A DNA stretch of 64,000 bases from Bactericera cockerelli (Eukaryota > Arthropoda > Insecta > Hemiptera > Triozidae), in assembly GCA_024516035.1 (NCBI GenBank), contig CM044956.1:2811501-2875500 (forward strand), given 5' to 3'. The translations under genes were made by a program, and so were the position numbers. Position 1 is the first letter of the stretch, and each line of letters starts with the position of its first letter. Positions 1 through 10,367 of the stretch are shown here, piece by piece. Below the pieces are notes generated by a model. That model was not told the origin of the DNA. It did not search any database and was given only the letters and a program-made list of their open reading frames with translations.

Positions 1-141
1 TATTCCGGCAGTAAGCCGTATTATTATGTGGTAAATATCCCAAATTGCTGGAGGATAGCTTCTCATGTCCCGGCTGGGATTCGAACGCGCGACCTTTGGA
101 TTCACAGAGTGCCGCGTTTACCACTGAGCTACCTTAACCGA
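1..141 (-). repeat. SINE F copy, cut by window edge
   Basis: Minus-strand tRNA-like head (B-box-like GATTCGAACGC seen on the plus strand, acceptor-end GTCCCGGCTGGG) followed by the family-specific body with ATTATTATGTGG. Same family as 53697-53920 and 57230-57445. Its 3' tail lies outside the window. Confidence 0.7.
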
Positions 142-424
142 TGACGATGGGTGGGGAGATGAAGTGGGTAAAGAGGGAGTACATTTGGAGGTTCAGAGTG
201 GAATAGGAGGTATAAGAGCACGTAAAATTAGAGTGGACGAAATAGATAGACCAATGATTTTTGAAGAGAAGGTTCTTTATCCAAACGACCTTAATGTTAG
301 GGCCACATTATGAAACAGGATTAAAGATCTGGGCCCTCAAGTAGGAGTTTCAACCAATCACAGCACACTATAGCTCGAGTTAAGGCATAGAGTGTAGATT
401 AAATTTGTAGTTCGAAAATTTCTG
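142..424. other. no recognised feature
   Basis: No convincing ORF, splice-bounded exon or repeat family member is visible here. Confidence 0.4.
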
Positions 425-612
425 ATGTCCGTTGTCCACTCATACTTCGCGAGGAAAAATGAGTGGCTATTTGTATGAATAGCGACCAGTGGCGGAATTT
501 GCGAGAAGGAATTTATATTTTATATACCTACATTTACAGATGTATAAATGATGAAATTTGGATTTTCGTATGTCTGAGCCACCCACTATATTTTTAACAT
601 AATAACACAAAG
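425..612 (+). repeat. SINE E copy, 5'-truncated
   Basis: Carries the family body: GTCCACTCATAC, GAGGAAAAATGAGT, GCGACCAGTGGCGGAATT and the end GCCACCCACTATA...ACATAATAACACAAAG. The tRNA-like head is missing. Confidence 0.7.
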
Positions 613-1077
613 AAAACTTCATACATACCTACATATCTTCTCAGATTAAATCTAATCCTGTTTTATAATTTGTCCTTTAATGGAGAAAGGTAAGTGTGGT
701 GAAGAAAAAATGAGGTAAAAAAAAAAAAAACTAATCGCAGTAGAAAATGTCCTTGAACAAATCCTAATGGTTGCGTATAAAAATAAATAATTATTCCATT
801 GGATTTCAATTTAAAAATAAAGGATATTGGCAAAGTAGAGTGCTGTTTGAAACGTCAAATTGAGTGTTTTTTTTTCAATTTGTCTCACCCCAATATTTTT
901 TTTCTCTCGAAAAATGGAGCGTTTGAATCTCAATCAAATAAACATTAGATTGAACTGCCGCAGTGGCGTAGGATACATTTGGAGCAAATAAATACATTCA
1001 AACCTAGAATACCTGGAAACTAGTCAGACCATTCCCATGCAACTGGATTACAAATATGTATTTTCCGATGGCACTTG
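613..1077. other. no recognised feature
   Basis: A+T-rich sequence with homopolymer runs; no gene or repeat family recognised. Confidence 0.4.
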
Positions 1078-1640
1078 AAAATCAACTCACATTCTTTGTT
1101 TTAGTTAGTGATTTTAACGCACATTCAATAGTATCCTCCGAAGGCACTCAAAAATCAACTCACATTCTTTCTATTAGTGGATGTGACGCACATTCAAAAG
1201 TAACTCAAAAATAAACTCACATTCTTTCTATTAGTGGATGTGAGGCACATGCAAAAGTAACTCAAAAATCAACTCACATTCTTTCTATTAGTGGATGTGA
1301 GGCACATGCAAAAGTAACTCAAAAATCAACTCATATTCTTTCTATTAGTGGATGTGAGGCACATGCAAAAGTAACTCAAAAATCAACGCACATTCTTTCT
1401 ATTAGTAGATGTGACGCACATGCAAAAGTAACTCAAAAATCAACTCATATTCTTTCTATTAGTGGATGTGACGCACATTCAAAAGTAACTCAAAAATAAA
1501 CTCACATTCTTTCTATTAGTGGATGTGAGGCACATGCAAAAGTAACTCAAAAATCAACTCACATTCTTTCTATTAGTGGATGTGACGTACATTCAAAATA
1601 TCCTCCGATGGCACTCAAAAATCAACTCACGATTTTTCGA
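1078..1640. repeat. 57-bp tandem satellite, about nine units
   Basis: Units start ACTCAAAAATCAACTCACAT and continue with TCTTTCTATTAGTGGATGTG. The marker ACTCACATTCT recurs about every 57 bp from about 1085 to 1560. Two unit types alternate: one with GACGCACATTCAAAAGTA and one with GAGGCACATGCAAAAGTA. Outer units are the most diverged, as expected for unequal exchange in the array core. Confidence 0.9.
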
Positions 1641-2265
1641 TGAGTGATACTGCCTCTGCATAAATTTCTCGAGTACAAATAAATAAAACAAAAATCGATT
1701 TTTCGAGTAATTTATTTGTTGAGCATAAATATATTCAGGGAGGCTGCTGTGTCGGGAAAAGGTGACGCCTTGTGTTTGGAGTGGTGACAGGTGACACTCT
1801 GTGTGTTGAGTGGAGGCGTATCGACACTGCTGTCTACTTGAGGGTGCATTTGGCAGCTATAAGTGTGGTCTATGTACTTAATAAAATTATGCATTGAAGG
1901 TACTTATGGTTTTGGTATTCAATAGATTTGGACTTCCATGTATATCCTCAGGGAGAGAAAGTACATGTTTGTATGTTATAGTCTATCTAATAGCTATACA
2001 ATATCTGTACTAATCCCATTGCTGTTAGTAACTATAATATATCAATGTCCAACCAGGTTTCGAACATAATTATCCTAAAAATTTCAACTCGATTGGACAA
2101 AATTTACAGCCCTAAATCACCGTAAGCTATATTATTATTAAACAAATTCTGACTCAAATCTTAACCTAGCTCGACGTTACTTAAATTCCAAGTATGAATG
2201 GAACATACCCTGAAAGTGTCAGCTCGATTGGACTAAAGTCACAACTTTTATCGTGTTACAAACAT
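1641..2265. other. no recognised gene
   Basis: Short open frames here lack splice or composition support. Two related segments containing CAGCTCGATTGGAC-type sequence (about 2085 and 2220) suggest an old local duplication. Confidence 0.4.
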
Positions 2266-2483
2266 ACATAATAATAATAAAACTCTTTAGTGGAAGGTAA
2301 CCACCAGGCGAGGTTAATGCTCAAAGCATTTCCTACCAACTAATTCTCAGAGTCTTTTTATTATGTGGTCACAAACTCAAATTGACGAGGAAAATTTATG
2401 CACTGGGTGGGATTGGAACCAACGGATCCCTACGCTACCTGGATTACCAGACTAGCGCGTTAACCACTTGACAACCAGTGCAC
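2266..2483 (-). repeat. SINE B copy, near full length
   Basis: Minus-strand copy: tail of AATAATAATAA on the left, then the body CAGGCGAGGTTAATGCTC, then the tRNA-like head ending CAGTGCAC. The head contains GGATTGGAACC (degenerate B box). Confidence 0.85.
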
Positions 2484-3102
2484 TTGATACACTCGTACAT
2501 ACATTCATACATAGATAGTTAGGTACATACATACATACATAGAACGGACAAGTGCCGCTTGATATAGCTAGCCTCACTTTGTTACCATTCGTTTGCACCA
2601 AGTCTGAAGTGTACACAATTTCGTTGAAATCCATGCCGTAGTTTCTCGGATTTCACAAAAAAACAAAGTTTCTCAAGTGGTTATGACATATACACTGGTG
2701 CAGACATATCTGTGTAATTCTCAATTTTTTTTTGTTGAAATTCGATCAAATTTTTCTACCTCTATCTAAAGAATATAACATAACTAGCTGGAACCCACGA
2801 TTTTTACCGGAACCTGGCAAAAACTTTTTTGGCCAGTAAAGTTTTTGTCCGTGGCTGGCGTTGAATTCGGAGTTTTTAAAATTCCGTTCTTAGAATTCCG
2901 TTCTTAAAATTCCCTACATGAATGACAAATGGAACTTTTATTTCTTCTTCTAAATTCCAAGACACAATACATGGTCCAGCCGTTTTCAAGTTCTGTTGAG
3001 ATGTCAGAGATATTTTTCTCTCTCTCTCGGATTTTTTCTTGGAATCACAACAAAAACAAACATAATACCATTGAAAGCCATAGAAAATACATATATACTC
3101 GG
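2484..3102. other. no recognised gene
   Basis: Contains a small local duplication of AATTCCGTTCTTA at about 2881-2910; nothing else recognised. Confidence 0.4.
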
Positions 3103-3370
3103 CAGTAGTCACCATGGCGCGCTAGGCATTGCACGTATGGTGACCTTAGTTCGATCCCTAGCGGAGCATCAAATTTTCTGCTCTGTACTTGGCTGTTTGG
3201 AGTCCAAAAATGAGTATCTGTTTTGATGTGAAGCAGCGACCAGTGGCGGAATCATAGGCAAAAAAATAATACAAGATATTGTATAATAAAGTGGTAAAGT
3301 CCTATGATTCTGCGCTACCCACTAAAATTGTGACATAATAACACAAAGAAAAAGCATTATTATTATGGCA
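3103..3370 (+). repeat. SINE E copy, near full length
   Basis: Head with TAGTTCGATCCCTAG (B box), body TTTTCTGCTCTGTACTTGG and GCAGCGACCAGTGGCGGAAT, end TGCGCTACCCACTAAAATTG, ACATAATAACACAAAG and an ATT tail. Almost the same body as 58416-58715. Confidence 0.85.
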
Positions 3371-4537
3371 TACAACGCAAGATAATTTATTTTTCATCCG
3401 TACAATACAAATTACTGACATCGAGAATAAACCATATTCTTTGGACGTTAGCTAAATCGCTTTCAATTATGCTTTCAATTATACAATTATTACTATCATT
3501 AATATTATTATTATTACATACACTCGGAAGTAGAAGAGTCCTAGGAGGTTAGGTAAAATGCTAGAGCGGGCTGGACTACGCACCAAATGGTTCCTGATAA
3601 TAAAGATTACTGATAAGAAAGAGAGAGAATTCATGAGAGTAATCAGCAGGCGCTCTGTGATAAGGATAACTCTCAAACCCTCAGTCAGTCGGTCTCATTC
3701 AACCGTCTTCGTTGTCAGTCGTGTTAAGATTTTCAAAAAAAAATTGTAACGGATTTTTTGAGGTTTTTTCGCGTGCGATCTATTTTCGTCAAGCGTGTGA
3801 CGAAAGGATTCAATTTTGACGGTGTTTTTAAGTAACGTTTTTAGTGTAGTTTTTTTAGTGTTTTTGTGTGTGAAGTAAAAATAAGTTTAATTTCTAAAAT
3901 GGTTTAACTTAGATTTTTAATTTTATTAAAAATATACTGCACACTACTAAATGCTAATGAAAAAATGCTGATAAAAAAAATGTACATAGTAAATGTATTA
4001 ATTACAATTTGATTGTTTAATTGTATAAGTAACATTTGTTCGTGTTTAATTTGTGTGAATTGTGAATAATAGATATTACCTACGAACTATTTTAACCTGT
4101 AACTGAAATAATATTTTTTTTTTTTTTGGTTTTAAGAACCTATCAAGTAATAGAAAAAAATAAAATAATAATAAACAATATCCTTAGTAAGTGTGACACT
4201 TTTCACGTCTGCAAGTTTTTTGCATATTTAATAGGTAGGTTTTTGAAAGGACAAGATTAACGGGATGGTTATATTTTCCAAATTTTTCCTTATTTTTTAA
4301 CAGGTATTTCTAAACCTTACATCAATATTTTAATAATGTGTCAGAAATTTAGGTTTTCACGTAGGTCTACTCATCATCAATATTAATTTTATTTCCACTT
4401 TTTGTAAAATGATTTATACGCCATTTTCAAATAACATTAAGAAAGGTTTCATGCTGATTATTCGATAGTAAATTTCATTAAACTATTAATATTATATTCT
4501 ATAGAATTCACACAAGTTTCTTTTCAAATAAATAAAT
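3371..4537 (+). other. unassigned; possible host promoter and 5' UTR near 3690-3900
   Basis: No repeat family recognised. The stretch 3675-3900 has an arthropod-initiator-like TCAGT (GTTGTCAGTCGTGTTAAG near 3715) followed by a T/G-rich, ORF-poor sequence typical of insect 5' UTRs. This is weak; no coding exon follows directly. The candidate exon at 7534-7651 is on the same strand downstream. Confidence 0.15.
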
Positions 4538-4815
4538 AAATGTGTTTCTTAATGTTGTTATACCACAATTTTAGTGGGTAGCGCAGAATTACAGGGCCTT
4601 TTCCTTGAATATTTGAACACATAGTTCTCACCTATAATTCCGCCACTTGTCGCTGCTCACATTGAAGGAGCTACTCATTTGTCCTCACGAGGTATGAGTA
4701 GACCCCGAACATCCAAGTACAGAGCAGAAACATTCCCACCCCTCTGGGAATCGAACCCAGGTCACCATGCGTACAATACCTAGCGCTCTAACTCACTGGG
4801 CCACGGTAATTATGT
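4538..4815 (-). repeat. SINE E copy, near full length
   Basis: Minus-strand: TTGTTATACCACAATTTTAG and TGGGTAGCGCAGAATTA at the left, GAATCGAACCCAGGTCACC (B box complement) at the right, ending CCACGGTAATT. Confidence 0.85.
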
Positions 4816-4854
4816 TAGTCCTGCCAATACAGACGAGTTCCAAAATTAAATTTG

Positions 4855-5010
4855 ATCATAATATTATTATTTAATATTATATTAATATTATTATTCAGAA
4901 CAATATAAACAAGAAAAGATAAACAAAATATATACAGATGTCCTTTCTAAAAGGCGGGGTTATTGCCAATGGCAATCTCTTCCACCCAACCCTTAATCTC
5001 TTCCGCACTG
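4855..5010 (-). repeat. LINE 3' tail (family H)
   Basis: ATT-rich tail at the left, then GTCCTTTCTAAAAGGCGGGG and the stem-loop ATTGCC-AAT-GGCAAT, then CTCTTCCACCCAACCC. Same end sequence as 5795-5960, 22490-22695 and 23735-23925, so these are 5'-truncated insertions of one non-LTR family on either strand. Confidence 0.7.
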
Positions 5011-5568
5011 AATATAATCATGTATGGACGAGATATTTTACTTGTTTTAACATAATGTAGGTAATAAATAGATGCACTCTAGTTCAAGTTTTTTTTTTTT
5101 TTTACGCAGGACTTATAAATATTAGATATATTTTATTGTGTTTTAAACATTAATTGATTGATTCTTCTTCTTCTTTTTTACATATATTAAACATATTCAG
5201 AAAATTGTCTTATTTTTGTTCTCGACCCTCTAATTCTCAAGTCTATGGATCTAGGTAATGATAGAGAACTGGTTCATGTACATTATTTTCATGTATTAAT
5301 CTCTAGTTCATGTACATTATTTTCTGTCTCGGGGTTTCGAACCAATGATCTCCTGAATGGTAATCACCAACGCCAACGTGACTTTTGAGTACAGAACTTG
5401 ATGTCTTACATAATGATTCTTGCCAGTCGTTTAGATAAGAGGACTATTCTGAGCTTTTTGACCTTGTAATAAACTTTGCTCTCTAATCAAGCTTTTGAGT
5501 TCCGACCATTTTGACTGCCCTCTAATGATTCTCGAGTCAGATGAGGAGAAAGGGAGGGTAGAACAGTC
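5011..5568. other. mostly unassigned; possible tRNA-like head near 5326-5400
   Basis: GGGTTTCGAACCAATGATCT at 5333 resembles a reverse-strand tRNA B box, so a diverged SINE head is possible. Nothing else recognised. Confidence 0.3.
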
Positions 5569-6318
5569 CTAACTACGTTTTATACAGTAATTTTGTAGGT
5601 ATTACTATTATACCGGGTGGGTAAAAAAACTGATCAGTTTAATTTTTAATTTCCTCTCCATTGATTATCGAATCTTTTGAGTTTATAACTATGTTTTATA
5701 CAGTAATTTTGTAGGTATTACTATTATACCGGGTGGGGGAAAAAAACTGATCAGTTTAATTTTTAATTGCTTCTCCATCAATCTTTTAAGTTATTATTAA
5801 TCTTTATTATCACACAATATTTACAGTATAAAATTAAAAATAAATAAATAAAAGACAAAATAGTATGAAAAATAAATGAATAAAATGATACCAGTGTCCT
5901 AACTAAAGGGCAGGGTTATTGCCTATGGCAATCTCTTAAACCCAACCCTTCATCTCCATTCTGTCACAAGACTGCATCAAGTATAGTCTGAAAATCTTAA
6001 CAATTTCATATGTACCGATATATAATCTTAACAATATTGTTAAGTAAATGTGTACTTTGTGTAAAAGTAAAAGTAAAACGTAACAATGAAAGTAAATGTG
6101 TACAATATCTTTGCAAATATCTTTAGCAGGTAAAAAACTAGAGACCTTAAAACGAGGTTTTGTATTTCTTGTGAAAAGTGATATTTATTTACCTACCCAT
6201 AATTTCAAAGCCACTAAAAATACTTTTATAAAATTTCCAAGAAATGTCTGCAAATAGTACCTAACTTAATAGAAAAGATGTTATAAAAAAACTGATCCAT
6301 TTTTTTGCCAACCCGGTA
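5569..6318. mobile_element. TIR element with duplicated left end
   Basis: Left terminus TACCGGGTGGGTAAAAAAAC at 5611 is repeated at 5727 inside a direct tandem duplication of about 114 bp (5569-5683 and 5684-5797). The right end at 6285-6318 is the inverted match (TTTTTTTGCCAACCCGGTA). No transposase ORF inside; a family H LINE tail is nested at 5795-5960. Confidence 0.6.
5795..5960 (-). repeat. LINE 3' tail (family H), nested
   Basis: GTCCTAACTAAAGGGCAGGG followed by stem-loop ATTGCC-TAT-GGCAAT and CCCAACCCTTCATCTCC. Lies inside the TIR element 5569-6318. Confidence 0.7.
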
Positions 6319-6330
6319 TAACAAGTATTA

Positions 6331-6440
6331 GTAGCTCGACCGATAAACCAGCGGACTCTTGACCAGAAGGTTGGTGGTTCGAGTTCCATAGTATGGCAAA
6401 TTTTAGTATTAGTGGTTAATACAAATTATTATGTTAACTT
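6331..6440 (+). repeat. SINE A-like copy, diverged
   Basis: GTAGCTCGACCGATAAACCA, GGTGGTTCGAGTTCC (B box) and TGGTTAATACAAATTATTAT resemble the SINE A head and body at 30273-30430. Confidence 0.5.
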
Positions 6441-6489
6441 AGAATTAGACAAGATTGACTATACTTGTTCGTATGTACTCATAATAGAT

Positions 6490-6711
6490 GTGCACTGCTA
6501 GTCAAGTGGTTAACGCGCTAGTCTGGTAATCCAGGTTGCGTAGGAATCCGTTGGTTCGAATCCCACCCAGTGCATGAATTTTTCCTCATTAATTCGAGTT
6601 TGTGACCACATAATAATAAGACTCTTAGGGTTAGGTGGTAGAAAATGCTCTGAGCATCAACCTCGCGTGGTGGTTACCTTCTACTAAAGAGTGTTATTAT
6701 TATTAATAATA
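6490..6711 (+). repeat. SINE B copy, near full length
   Basis: Starts TGCACTGCTAGTCAAGTGG; B box GGTTCGAATCCC; the head ends CCCAGTGCA, which pairs with the start as a tRNA-like acceptor stem. Body CCACATAATAATAAGACTC and CCTCGCGTGGTGGTTACC, then an ATT tail. Confidence 0.9.
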
Positions 6712-6776
6712 GAGGTCGGTGTGACAATTAGGGCTTCTCTTGTGGGACTCCAACCAGTTTTTAATTATATGTACAA

Positions 6777-7105
6777 CTAGCCGTTTGCCCGTGCTTTGCA
6801 ACGGGACTAAATTTCAAATTTACTAAGGCATGGCCGTACTGCTGGACAGCAATGCCTTTTTGAACTTTTTATAATTTTTCTGGACAAAGCGATAATGGTT
6901 TTGGGGGGGTCGATTCTGAGACATTTTTCGCTATCTCTTACCGTTTTGGCTAAACAACTCCGGACAAACAAACATAGGTAGGTAGGTAGGTAGGTAGTCC
7001 TTTTTTCTGTTTTATATAATATAGAGATTGTACATTTATATTCAGATTCAATTCCTTTTTTTGGACAGCATGTATATTGTATATAGAAATATAGAATTGG
7101 TCTGG
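6777..7105 (+). repeat. repeat G copy
   Basis: Starts CTAGCCGTTTGCCCGTGCTT and CAACGGGACTAAATTTCAAA. The same sequence occurs inverted at 26560-26780. Includes a GTAG microsatellite near 6971-6995. Superfamily not recognised. Confidence 0.55.
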
Positions 7106-7533
7106 CCATTCAGAAGGTAATGGCTGCATGTATCCTTGGTCGATACCAGAAGGTCATGGAATGGATGAAGTTTTTTTTTTTATATAAATAAATAAATGTA
7201 TTGTGCTTGCATTTTGATATATTCCAAGAAGTCAGTCCATTATTTAAACGATTATAAAAATATTTGCACTAAATTCCATTGTCCTTCTAATATCAAGTGC
7301 TTAATGTTTTATTTTAAAATAACACACTAAAGTTTAAATTGAAATAATTTGAATTGAGTGAAAGTCCCTTGTCTTAGTATATACTTTCCAAACAATCAAA
7401 ATAAATTAAACATCCAAAAATAACTTTTGAAATAACATCTCAATTCTGATAAACTCTCCAATCAACACCCTATCAATCAGTTCAGCATTCTGCTAACTTT
7501 GACTCTAATATTAACAAAGCATTGAGCTAGTTA
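7106..7533. other. no recognised feature
   Basis: A+T-rich, apparently single-copy within the window; upstream of the candidate exon 7534-7651. Confidence 0.35.
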
Positions 7534-7651
7534 ATGCAAGAACGCCCAAATGACGTCACTATTATGGACAACAGAACCGTTAGCGTGAATGCAACTAGTG
7601 AAGTTCGATTCCCAGCAAACCAGAGCAGTATGGCGCCAAAACCTGTAGTCG
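7534..7651 (+). CDS. candidate host coding exon (5' end of a gene)
   Basis: An open frame runs from ATG 7534 (weak context) or ATG 7564 (A at -3, G at +4, better) to a consensus donor, GTCG|GTAAGT, at 7651/7652. An in-frame TAG lies two codons before the first ATG, so the start is bounded. From the second ATG the peptide begins MDNRTVSVNATSEVRF and has three N-glycosylation sequons (NRT, NAT, NQS), which would fit a short extracellular N-terminus of a membrane or secreted protein. A perfect CRE palindrome TGACGTCA (7551-7558) sits between the two ATGs. No downstream exon could be identified, so the product is unknown and the call stays tentative. Confidence 0.35.
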
Positions 7652-7854
7652 GTAAGTCAAAAGCTCTATCTTTGTTTGAAATTTAACAATCTTTTTGGTT
7701 TGAAATTAAATTTGTTTGATGAAGTCAACGAAACTACTCTTATATCATCTGTTCATGGGACACCCTGTATATTCTTACTGTAAATAAAACTTGATTGAAT
7801 TTGTTTGATAATTAATGAAATGGATATTTATGTTAATATTAAGTTAAAGATATA

Positions 7855-8115
7855 ATATGCAGGCGAGGTTGGTGCTCAGAAGCTGCGGAACTGCAGCACC
7901 CCCAGACGAAAAAGAGGATTTTCTCAAGTCCTGGCTCGTACACAATTAAAATATCACACATTTCTCGAATAGTTAATCCATAATTATTATGATTAGTATG
8001 CTAAACAAACTCAAACTCATTAGATAGTTAGAGAACGACTCTATAAATCCCATTTTGGTCCAGTTTATGTGGCAACACCCCAGAACTTTCTCTTACTGGC
8101 CGCGCCTGATATAAT
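7855..8115 (+). repeat. repeat I copy
   Basis: AGGCGAGGTTGGTGCTCAGA, CGAAAAAGAGGATTTTCTCA, CGTACACAATTAAAATATCA and CTCTATAAATCCCATTTTGG match the longer copy at 45310-45795 in order. The region 7652-7854 before it holds one lone GGGACACCCTGTATA end motif. Confidence 0.6.
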
Positions 8116-8504
8116 GTGTTATCAAATGAAAAAAAAAGGAATACTCACACAAATGAAATGAATGAAATTTACCTTTTCAAGGAAATTCCACACAAACGTA
8201 ATTTATTATTACCTTAATAGACTTTTGTTGAAATTCCGAGGAAATTTCCCTCACAATGTCCGTCCTATTCCAGAGAACATTCATCATTCTGACCTCGTCG
8301 GAACATTTACCCCCCGGTGTCCAAGTTTACCCCGGGGTTCCACTGTTCCCCGCGTTCACCAGTCACCCCGCCTTCCCGTATAATGACACAAAATTGTAAT
8401 TAAGAATTAATTGCAGTGTTTTCTGTCAACTTAACTTGACTCTAATGAAAACGACGGTGAAGACTCGTTACCGGTAGTGAAGCGCAATATCCAACGACCA
8501 ACCA
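8116..8504. other. no recognised feature
   Basis: A 73-codon open frame at 8162-8383 has no splice or similarity support and runs into C/G-rich simple sequence. Confidence 0.3.
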
Positions 8505-8640
8505 TCATTTTTTTTTAAATTTGGGTTTAACGTCGCTTCCTCACTCAGCCTGGGTTGGGCCGGAATGACTACATCACGAAGTGTTTACCTCGCTGGAAGT
8601 TGCTTTACTTCGGTGATCCACGCTGAAATCGGCATTGAAG
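8505..8640 (-). repeat. SINE C (5S-derived) copy, partial
   Basis: Minus-strand: GGGTTTAACGTCGCTT, CACTCAGCCTGGGTTGGGCC, ATCACGAAGTGTTTACCTCG and GTTGCTTTACTTCGGTGATC, the last being the reverse of the 5S-like ACCGAAGTTAAGCAAC segment. Confidence 0.75.
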
Positions 8641-8696
8641 CTACCGACCTCCAGGTTACAAGTCCGCCGTATTATCGATCAAGCTACTGAGGACGG
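8641..8696 (-). repeat. SINE A head fragment
   Basis: TACCGACCTCCAGGTTACAA and ATCGATCAAGCTACTGAGG are the reverse complement of the SINE A tRNA-like head. Confidence 0.65.
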
Positions 8697-8699
8697 ATA

Positions 8700-9012
8700 A
8701 CTTTTTTTTTTTAAAGATGGGTGTTTCACAGCCTTTTTTATTTCGTAGCCATGAAACAGGAGCTACTGTAGACGCTTGTGGTCTGTATTGTAGCCTGCCC
8801 ATTCCGTAGTATGCCTCCCCTTTGATGGGCGAGAAGTGACACAATACTTCCCATTCAGGTGCTGGGTTAACACGAGCGCACCGGAAGGTATCCCTTACAA
8901 ACAATTATTGTCACCAAATTAAGAATACAAATTTTTGTTAGCACGGGGGATCGAACCCGGGACCTTCCGCATGGTAAGCGAGTGCTTAATCACTGAGCTA
9001 ATCGCGCGCTCA
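8700..9012 (-). repeat. SINE D copy, full length
   Basis: Tail side TGTTTCACAGCCTTTTTTAT and CATGAAACAGGAGCTACTGT, body CGTAGTATGCCTCCCCTTTG, and tRNA-like head GGGATCGAACCCGGGACC...GAGCTAATCGCGCGC. The best-preserved head of this family in the window. Confidence 0.8.
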
Positions 9013-9477
9013 ATGATTAAAGAACTTCTCGATGAGGATCACGTTTATAGGAAGTTGAAGTTACACTTTATTGCAAATTGTGGAATATATAGCAAATAAC
9101 TATTGAGATAATGATATACATAAATGTACATACATATATGTGCTTACCTTACCTACCGGAAGTTTCTGCGATGTGACGTGGACTAGCATGCAGGAGTATA
9201 CTGTAGAGCTCAATGCCTTTTCGGAGCGAGCTTTTAACTCAATGGGCCGACATAGAATACAGGATTCGAGGTAAGATTAGCCAGACTCTCCAAAGATAAT
9301 AACTGTAAAAATGGGGTTTTTTAGAGAGTAAAAAACCCTCTCGATGGCTTGTCTTCGTTTGGATTTTTGGACAGCATTGGAAATTGGAGGTTCATTACAG
9401 CGTTGGAGGTTCATTACAAAAAACACAAACATGAACTCACGTTGTTCAGTGGACTCTTATAAATTAAACAGCTAGTT
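9013..9477. other. no recognised feature
   Basis: Nothing matched to another part of the window and no gene signals seen. Confidence 0.35.
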
Positions 9478-9775
9478 CTCTGTGTTATCATGCCACAATT
9501 TTCAGTGGGTAGCATCGACAATCCGAGAACTAATGCTAATGCATCATATCTCCAACTAAACATCATATTTCAATATCAATCTCGAAATTCTGCCACTGGT
9601 CGTTGCCGACTCTACACAGACCCCAATTGTCCTAATGAGGCTAGGGTAGGACCCGACATCCAAAGTACCGATCCGAAAACAATTCGACCCCGCCGGTATT
9701 CGAACTCGGGTCACCTGGAGTGCAAGCCTAGCAATGCTACCGCTTGGCCAACGGCACTAGTACGACTTGTGAAAA
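9478..9775 (-). repeat. SINE E copy, diverged
   Basis: GTGTTATCATGCCACAATTT and AGTGGGTAGCATC at the left; TCTGCCACTGGTCGTTGCC; TATTCGAACTCGGGTCACC at the head. A 106-codon ORF across it is fortuitous. Confidence 0.65.
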
Positions 9776-9837
9776 TTACACATTCGTATTACGGAGCTAA
9801 AATCTCATGATGCAACCACTTGCAAGTCCGTAAGAAG

Positions 9838-10048
9838 AACAGGTAATCAGGTGGTTAAGGCGCTATTCTGGTAATACAGGGGTAGCGTAGGGATCCGTTG
9901 GTTCGAATGCCACCCATGAATTTTTCTTCGTTAATTTGAGTTTGTGAACACATAATAAAAAGACTCTAGAGCGTTAGGTGTTAGAAAATGATTTGAACAT
10001 TATCCTCGCCTGGTGGTTACCTTCCACTAAAAGGTATTATTATTATTA
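9838..10048 (+). repeat. SINE B copy
   Basis: AGGTGGTTAAGGCGCTATTC, GGTTCGAATGCC, ACACATAATAAAAAGACTC, CCTCGCCTGGTGGTTACC and an ATT tail. Confidence 0.8.
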
Positions 10049-10191
10049 TCCAGCAAAAATAATCCTAAGTCACCAATTTAATGAAGATTGCATTTTATTA
10101 CAACTTCGAATGGGCAAAAATGCTAATGTACCGAAAAGTTAATCCACAAACGTTTCCCAATAACGCCAAAATAGTTTTTCTAACGCTCGAT

Positions 10192-10205
10192 TACTCACCC
10201 TTCTT
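10192..10205. repeat. left 14-bp target-site duplication of the R1-clade LINE
   Basis: TACTCACCCTTCTT here is repeated exactly at 19364-19377. The poly(T) tract (poly(A) tail of the minus-strand LINE) starts immediately after this copy. Confidence 0.85.
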
Positions 10206-10367
10206 TTTTTTTTTTTGGTTGAAGGCAGGAAAAAATCTTTCAAAGACACCCAGGTCATCCTGACTTGGGGTGTGGGATTTCCACCCACTAAAAACCCACC
10301 TTCTCAAAGAGCTAACCGCACCTGGAACCGAAAAATATCATTACTTCAAGTGCGGCGCTGCAGGACC

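Noticed and set aside
8162..8383. 73-codon ORF near 8.2 kb
   Set aside because: No donor, acceptor or family match, and its C-terminal half is C-rich simple sequence.
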